In this document: in pieces, positions 8,219-13,034 of the stretch
Layout: the number at the start of each line of letters is the position of its first letter
Position numbering within the stretch: the first letter of the stretch is position 1
Source: Candidatus Altimarinota bacterium
GTDB taxonomy: Bacteria; Patescibacteriota; Gracilibacteria; BD1-5; UBA2023
Assembly: GCA_947373235.1 (NCBI GenBank)
Contig: CANBWW010000026.1
Span: 1-13,034 of the forward strand
Reading direction: 5' to 3'
Length of the DNA: 13,034 nucleotides
The notes under the pieces: generated by a model
Databases searched by the model: none
What the model was told of the DNA's origin: nothing
Seen by the model: only the letters and a program-made list of their open reading frames with translations
Made by a program: the position numbers and the translations under genes

Positions 8219-9367
8219 TTAATTTTTGTTTTGTGGGAGGATCGCATTAAATTCATTTTCGAGAGCGAGCATCGTGTTGGCTTGTCCAGCAAGTCCATAG
8301 ATATCGCTTGCTGGTGCTGATTTAGCAAGTGCATCGGCTGAACGTGCAAACTCTATATATTTTTGATTAAATGCGTCGAGACGTTTTCCATAACTCGCAC
8401 AGAGAATCGTGTTATTTTGACAATCTTTTATTGCTGCAGCTACATTTTTTTCGAGAGCTGTGCGTCGAGATTTTATATTTTCTGCGAGATAGGTGATATC
8501 GTCTTGTGAACCACCACGAACATAAAAATTAAGAGTGATTCGTCCATTATTCTCGCCAGTTCGATTATTTGGATCGAGCGTATTTTCTATAGAGAAACTT
8601 CCGATGGTAATGAGTGGATTGCTCATAATGGTCGGTGCTTTTTGTCAGATAATATCACTTCCGGTTCACGTTCCGTCATCGATCAGGATTTGAGGATTTC
8701 CAGAGCTATTGATGTATTTGATAAAATCTAAGATATCTCCGTTGGTTCCATCAAAATCGAGTTGAAACTGAAACATACCGATGGTCGGTGGTATTCCATT
8801 TGTAGTATTTCCAAAAGTGATCGATTGCATTCCGATATTGGAAGTGGCATTGAAGTGAAATTGTTTCAATATATTTGTTTCTATAAAACGTACATATTCT
8901 TTGAGAGAAATATAGTCTTCATTCATATTTCCACTCACAGGATTCAAATTTGGAAGAATACTATTGAGTTTTGCTTTCTGCAGAACGAGTGCTTGTTTCG
9001 TAGAATCATTGTTAGCAATGGCATTTTTGAGCCAAGAAAGGTAATCTTCCGTTGGTTTTTTTGGATAAAGTGGATCTGTTCCTGCTAGTGCACTGGTTGT
9101 TCCTTGTGGATCTGCTTTGATGATTTTTGAAAGTTCCCCATATTCAGGTTTGCTTTCTATCTTTGCTCAGAGTTCCTGATAAGTGAAACCAGACTGTGCT
9201 ACTTTTTTATAGGCGCTTATTGCGTTGGTTGCATTTGCTAGGTTGGTACTCATCGTATCAAATCATGGAATGATATAATACAGTCCAATTCCGATTGTAC
9301 CAAGAAGTATGCCACTCTGTAAAATGAGGCTATATGTGAGATGTTCTTTTTGAGAAGTGCTGATCAT
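8219..9367 (-). CDS. PilO-like type IV pilus alignment protein
   Basis: The 382-residue frame starts MISTSQKEHLTYSLILQSG with one membrane helix (about residues 10-33), followed by a long extracytoplasmic part. A helical stretch (SLKEYVRFIETNILKQFHF) precedes a ferredoxin-like segment, where GMFQFQLDFDGTNGDILDFI matches the PilO pattern of a beta strand then a helix over a pair of residues. The C-terminal half is an extra domain that starts near NPLITIGSFSIEN and ends in a helical, Ala-rich region. Four TGA codons (9263, 9167, 8666, 8645) read as Gly; standard-code reading breaks it into pieces. It sits 6 nt after the upstream gene and 46 nt before pilB, inside the pilus cassette. Assignment to PilO rests on topology, position and weak motif similarity. 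Confidence 0.75.
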
Positions 9368-9373
9368 AAAAAT

Positions 9374-10258
9374 TTATGGTTTTTGAGTAAAGTCAACATA
9401 CTGAGCCTGTATGGCAACGGTTGTTCGTGTTTGAAATGTCGGAGTCGTTTCATCCGTTTTTTCTATACTGAGTGAAGATGGAGGATTGAGAAGGATAAAT
9501 CCACTCGTATTCGTTCCAGAAATATTATCGAGAAATCTGAGTGCTTCGATACGGGCTGATCCAAGTTTTCCTTGATCATCATCTGTTCCTATATCTGCAC
9601 CATATATGGTACATTGAGTGCTTATTTTTCCATCTCCTGTGATACTGATTCCATTACAAGTTATATTATCCAGTCCAGATGATTCCGAGGTTTTTCTTAC
9701 TTGATCAAATTTTGCTATCAAGACATCTGCACGAAGTTTGTTATTATAAGTATCGATAACAAATGCTTTTTCCGGAGAAGTACGGATGATATTTTGAGTA
9801 ATTTTGAGAGGAATATATGTATTGAGTTGTTTGAGAGTATCTTCTTCGAGGGCTCCTCTTTTTTGATCATACTCCTTTGCTATGGCAGTGAGTGATTTAC
9901 ATCATCGTTCACTTGCGTCGAGATCGACCCCATAGTTTAGATGTGAACAAAGAAATGGATATGCTTCAAACATAGTCCCAGAGTCCTGATTTCTCAGAAA
10001 AACATGTGCTCCAGCGATAATCGCGATCACTACGACCACTGGTACAATATATGAGAATACAGAAACAACGGTTTCGAGTCTCGATTTTTGCGCCTTATTT
10101 CCGACGGATATTTTTCCATCGCTGGTTTCTTGAAAAAAATCTCAGTATGCTGTATCCATTTTTGCAGCATTTGCGCTTGTATTTGCTGTACTCAAAAATG
10201 ATGTAGTTTCAGAGGATTCTTTTGTAGACAGAATTTCTGGTATTGCGGGTGAAGCCAT
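9374..10258 (-). CDS. Single-pass membrane protein of the pilus cassette, PilN-like by position
   Basis: I do not recognise the family by sequence. The 294-residue protein has a Ser/Thr-rich, probably cytoplasmic N-terminus of about 60 residues, one membrane helix (VVSVFSYIVPVVVVIAIIAG), then an extracytoplasmic domain with Cys in SHLNYG/RGCKS context and in DNITCNG/STQCTIYG. Two TGA codons (10142 and 9902) are read as Gly. A C-terminal strand-rich part ends VAIQAQYVDFTQKP. It is the first gene of the cassette and directly precedes the PilO-like gene, the place where PilN usually sits, and topology fits, but PilN's short cytoplasmic tail is replaced by a longer segment. It could be a lineage-specific alignment protein. 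Confidence 0.75.
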
Positions 10259-10293
10259 ATAAAAAAAAGTTAAGCTCAGAGTTAGCATAACTT
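10259..10293 (-). terminator. Intrinsic terminator of the DinG-like gene, abutting the pilus cassette start
   Basis: On the minus strand AAGTTATGC, a 9-nt loop and GCTTAACTT form a 9-bp stem with one T-T mismatch (complement of 10267-10293), followed directly by a run of Ts (10259-10268). The T-run ends one base before the ATG of the first pilus gene at 10258. It is a plausible rho-independent terminator for the DinG-like gene. Confidence 0.65.
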
Positions 10294-10312
10294 ATTTCTA
10301 TTCATCTCGCAA
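10284..10312 (-). promoter_or_regulatory. Candidate promoter of the pilus cassette, overlapping the terminator
   Basis: The minus strand reads TTGCGA (complement of 10307-10312), a 17-nt spacer and TATGCT (complement of 10284-10289), each matching 4 of 6 consensus bases. Transcription would begin inside the hairpin and give a leader of roughly 20 nt. No other promoter candidate is evident in the 98-bp gap. Confidence 0.35.
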
Positions 10313-10356
10313 ATACGGAGGTATATTTTCACTTGATGAAGTATATATCTATTTTC

Positions 10357-12684
10357 TTATAAAGAAATTACTTCTGATTCAATAATCTTTCACCAACTCA
10401 TCTTTTTGATACGTTCATCACTGAATCTGATTTTACTTTTTGGATTACTTGAGAGAATACGACCGAGAAGCGTATTCATCGTATGGATTGCGATCGGTGT
10501 ACTATATTCTTCAAAATTGTTTTTCATACCACTGGTTCTCGCAAGAAAATATGGATCACTTGGCGGATCGAACGGTATTTTCATAATATATACCATATCA
10601 GTAATTTCCCAGAGATTGGATTCATCGATCCAAGTATCGATCAGTCCTATGAGAACGGATTTTTTCTCATTTCTCGTAAAAAGAGAAAGTATTTTTCATT
10701 TTCATCCAGAAATTCACTGTGTATATATCGTTTCGATTCCTTGTGTATTTTTGAGTTTTTGTGTGAGTTCTCTCAGATGCTTCAGACTGGTAGAGAGGAT
10801 AACCGTTTTTGACTGATCGATCTGAAGTTTCGGAAAAAGCTCTATGCGAGGTTTTTCTATTTTCACTTTCTCGGTTTTAGAAAAAAGAAATCCACATTCA
10901 TTCTTGAGAAATTTTTCTGATATTTCCCCATTGATTCCATATCCAGTTATAATGATATTTTTCGCATTTTGTGTTTTGAGAAGTTCTTGCGTATAGGAAG
11001 ATATACTTTTTGGAATGATCGAAAGACTGACTCAATCTATTCCTATATGAGAAATGAGAGAAAGATTTGGATCGCCTTTGTATATAAGTGTTATGAGTGA
11101 ATCAATCGCTTTCAAAACGGGGATCAATTCCTTTTTTTCAATCGTTTCAAACGGGAGTGTTTCGATATTTTTCTGATGGCGTTCCAGAAGTTTTCCATAG
11201 AGTGGAAGCCACTTTTTCCCACGACTCCAGAGTTCTTGTTGTGTGAAGAAATAGGTTTCACCAAAATCTCCCGGCGGGAGCTCATTGGGTCCACTTGGAC
11301 GTGGAACGACTGAATCTACGATCGAACTGATACAGCCAAAAGTCATGATCAAATCATTCTTTATTTCTTCATGTTTCTCCAGAGTGGATGAATTCTCTAA
11401 GAGATCCATACAATCAGCAAAAGAAATCTTTTTTGATTGTTGTTTACGTATGTTTTTTTCTACAGAAAGGGAATCACGAAAGATGATGGTTCCTGATTTT
11501 TCCCTGAGTGGATAGGTAAAAAGTTCTTTATTCTGTAAGTCAGAAATCAGTATTTCTGCTGACTTTTCTTCTGCGCGTGCACTTTCTATAAATGGATTTC
11601 TCTCATCTTCATGTGCACGAAAAAGATCGAGCCAGATTCGTTCGTTTCAGTAGAATTTGAGTTCATCGATGAGTCCAGTTTTTGTATATCGAAGCCAAAA
11701 ATCTAGTTTTGCTATGAGTATCATTTCTTTTCGATTCCAAAAAGATTTTTCGAGAAATCACTCTATCGTTTTGAGTGAGATAAATTTATCAACTTCCCGA
11801 TATATATATACTTTTTTTCTCTGTTTTTGGAGTTTTTCATACATCCAAATGGATTGTTTATGTCCATTGGTCATGAGAAGAATGGTTTCATCTTCTTTGA
11901 TTTCAGAAAGAATAATATCTATTTCTTCTGTTCATTTTCCAGTGAAACTGATAAGATGAGTGGTTTGCCCAGTATTATGAATAAGCTCGATATTTTTTGG
12001 TGGAGATTCTTGTTGCGAAAAATCACTTTTGTAGAGAATTTCTGTTTTTCTTGCCGTTATCTTCAGGAGGTACTCGATGGTTTTAGATACATCTTTTTCT
12101 CTTATAAATTGCCAAAAACATACGATTTTCTCATCTATACTTTCGATGATTTCGAGATATTTCAAAAAAAGTTCGATCGAGAGTTTGGTATCATCGAGGG
12201 CTCGATGTTCACCTATGATTTCTATTCCATAGTGTTTTGCAAGAAAGGCGAGATTGAGACTTTCGGCTTCTTGAGAAAAAATTTCTGAAAGCTCGAAAGT
12301 ATCGAGAACGATATTTTCAGAAAGATCGATCCCATGAGTTGCGAGCATCGCGGTATCGAAGAGGACGTTGTGCCCAACGATGATGGCATTTCCTATAAAA
12401 TCTTCTACTTTTTTCTGGACTTCTTGCCACTTTTGCTTTCCTGTAAGCATCTCTGCGGTGATCCCCGTGATCATAGATATCTCTTCTGTAAGTTCACGAT
12501 TTGGATCGATCAATTGACTGTGTTCTTCCACGTTCGTGATACTATATTTTCCCTCTATTTTTGTAAGTGAAAATCTTACTGCTGCGATTTCGATAATCGT
12601 ATCTTTTTCAGGAGAAAGACCAGTGGTTTCGAGGTCGAGTGCGACAAATGTATATGAGGAAAGATTCACGATTTTTGTATTCAA
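10357..12684 (-). CDS. DinG-type protein: DEDDh 3'-5' exonuclease fused to a degenerate helicase
   Basis: One 775-codon frame runs from 12684 to TAA at 10357 when eight TGA codons (11932, 11758, 11647, 11032, 10714, 10702, 10696, 10390) are read as Gly. The N-terminal ~200 residues form a complete DnaQ-like exonuclease: VALDLETTG (Asp17, Glu19), GHNVLFD (Asp110), and HRALDD (His160, Asp165). The C-terminal ~500 residues align with the DinG helicase family: MKIPFDPPSDPYF matches the DinG block LPFxxPSDP, and FEEYSTPIAIHTMNTLLGRI matches the final block. The Walker A (expected GTGTGKS) reads FTGKGTEEID, the DEAH box region reads IIFRDSLSVEK, and FWEGVD is replaced by DTWIDE, so the motor looks inactive. 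No Fe-S cysteines. Start is TTG at 12684 or GTG at 12669; no ATG upstream. CDS is monocistronic. Confidence 0.88.
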
Positions 12685-12686
12685 AA

Positions 12687-12715
12687 TATATAGAAAATAC
12701 TCTATGAAAAAACAA
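12687..12715 (-). promoter_or_regulatory. Candidate promoter of the DinG-like gene
   Basis: On the minus strand TTGTTT (complement of 12710-12715), a 17-nt spacer and TATATA (complement of 12687-12692) lie between the ftsZ terminator and the DinG-like start. TATATA ends just 2 nt before the TTG codon, so a start site about 7 nt downstream would favour the GTG at 12669 as the true initiation codon. Confidence 0.4.
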
Positions 12716-12733
12716 GAAAAAGTCGAGTGAAAG

Positions 12734-12766
12734 AAAAAATCCCTTCAAATTCGAAGGGATTTTTTT
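12734..12766 (-). terminator. Intrinsic terminator of ftsZ
   Basis: A perfect 13-bp inverted repeat, AAAAAATCCCTTC (12734-12746) and its complement (12753-12765), has a 6-nt loop. On the minus strand the 3' arm ends in a T-run. It lies a few bases downstream of the ftsZ stop codon and separates ftsZ from the DinG-like gene. Confidence 0.9.
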
Positions 12767-12771
12767 GATGA

Positions 12772-13034
12772 CTATTTCGGCATCTTATTTCTGAGAAATG
12801 CTGGAACATCGAAGTCGTTTTCTGGAGCTGGTGCTGGAGTGTGAGGAAGGGAAGTCTGATTTCCAGTTGGACGGTTATTTTGGTGGTTATTCCCAAAAGA
12901 ATTATTTCCAAAACTTTGAGAACTATTATTTTGATTATTTTGTTGTGGTGCTTTTCCGAAGATTCCTGATTGAGCAAATCCTCCACGATTTATTCCTGCA
13001 AGTTGTGCATTGGTTTCTTCTGAGAATCCAGTAG
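12772..13034 (-). CDS. ftsZ: Cell-division GTPase FtsZ, C-terminal linker and tail (5' end outside window)
   Basis: FtsZ forms the cytokinetic ring. Only the last 86 residues are visible. They begin TGFSEE, matching the ATGF strand that closes the FtsZ GTPase-activating domain, followed by an Asn/Gln/Ser/Gly-rich disordered linker, then Pro/Ala-rich sequence and the conserved C-terminal peptide DFDVPAFLRNKMPK. That peptide (consensus D-x-P-x-F-L-R) binds membrane tethers such as FtsA or SepF. No TGA is seen in this part; the stop is TAG. The terminator follows at once, so ftsZ ends its transcript here. The N-terminal GTPase domain cannot be checked. Confidence 0.93.
   Translation of the reverse strand, partial: TGFSEETNAQLAGINRGGFAQSGIFGKAPQQNNQNNSSQSFGNNSFGNNHQNNRPTGNQTSLPHTPAPAPENDFDVPAFLRNKMPK

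Noticed and set aside
281..12684. Gene fragments separated by TGA, as in ligA, pilC, the PilO-like and the DinG-like gene, taken as pseudogenes or split genes
   Set aside because: All pieces lie in one frame, the joining codon is always TGA, and conserved family glycines fall exactly on these codons, so they are intact genes under code 25.

Overview
The window looks like a chromosomal segment of a Candidate Phyla Radiation (Patescibacteria) bacterium that reads UGA as glycine (genetic code 25), most likely Gracilibacteria/BD1-5 or a close relative. At least 41 in-frame TGA codons interrupt otherwise intact housekeeping genes. Several sit where the protein family has an invariant glycine (NAD-dependent DNA ligase, PilC). 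Every gene whose end is visible stops at TAA or TAG, never TGA. CGA and CGG still fall on conserved arginines, so they look unreassigned. Under the standard code most genes here appear broken; with TGA=Gly nearly all become full length.

Layout: trigger factor (tig, minus, runs off the left edge) is divergent from ligA (plus). ligA converges on a minus-strand block across a perfect 17-bp hairpin. Read right to left, that block is a cupin-like protein with a frameshifted 3' end, ribosomal protein bL25 with its own promoter and terminator, a small thioredoxin-fold protein that has lost its CxxC but carries a Cys/Gly-rich tail, and a short helical hypothetical protein. Next, about 5.7-10.3 kb, is a minus-strand type IV pilus assembly cassette in the order unidentified membrane protein, PilO-like, PilB ATPase, PilC platform protein, closed by a strong terminator. 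Upstream lies a 775-residue DinG-type protein with an intact DEDDh exonuclease domain and a helicase half that seems to have lost its ATPase motifs. The right edge holds the C-terminal tail of FtsZ, followed by its terminator.

The genes cover protein folding (tig), replication and repair (ligA, dinG-like), translation (bL25), division (ftsZ) and surface pili or DNA uptake (pil cassette). No mobile element, CRISPR array, tRNA or rRNA was seen. None of the 11 visible gene starts has a Shine-Dalgarno-like sequence, and two have a -10-like hexamer 6-7 nt before the ATG, which suggests leaderless or otherwise SD-independent translation. The points most worth following are the UGA recoding, the CxxC-less thioredoxin with a Cys-rich tail, and the motor-dead DinG.
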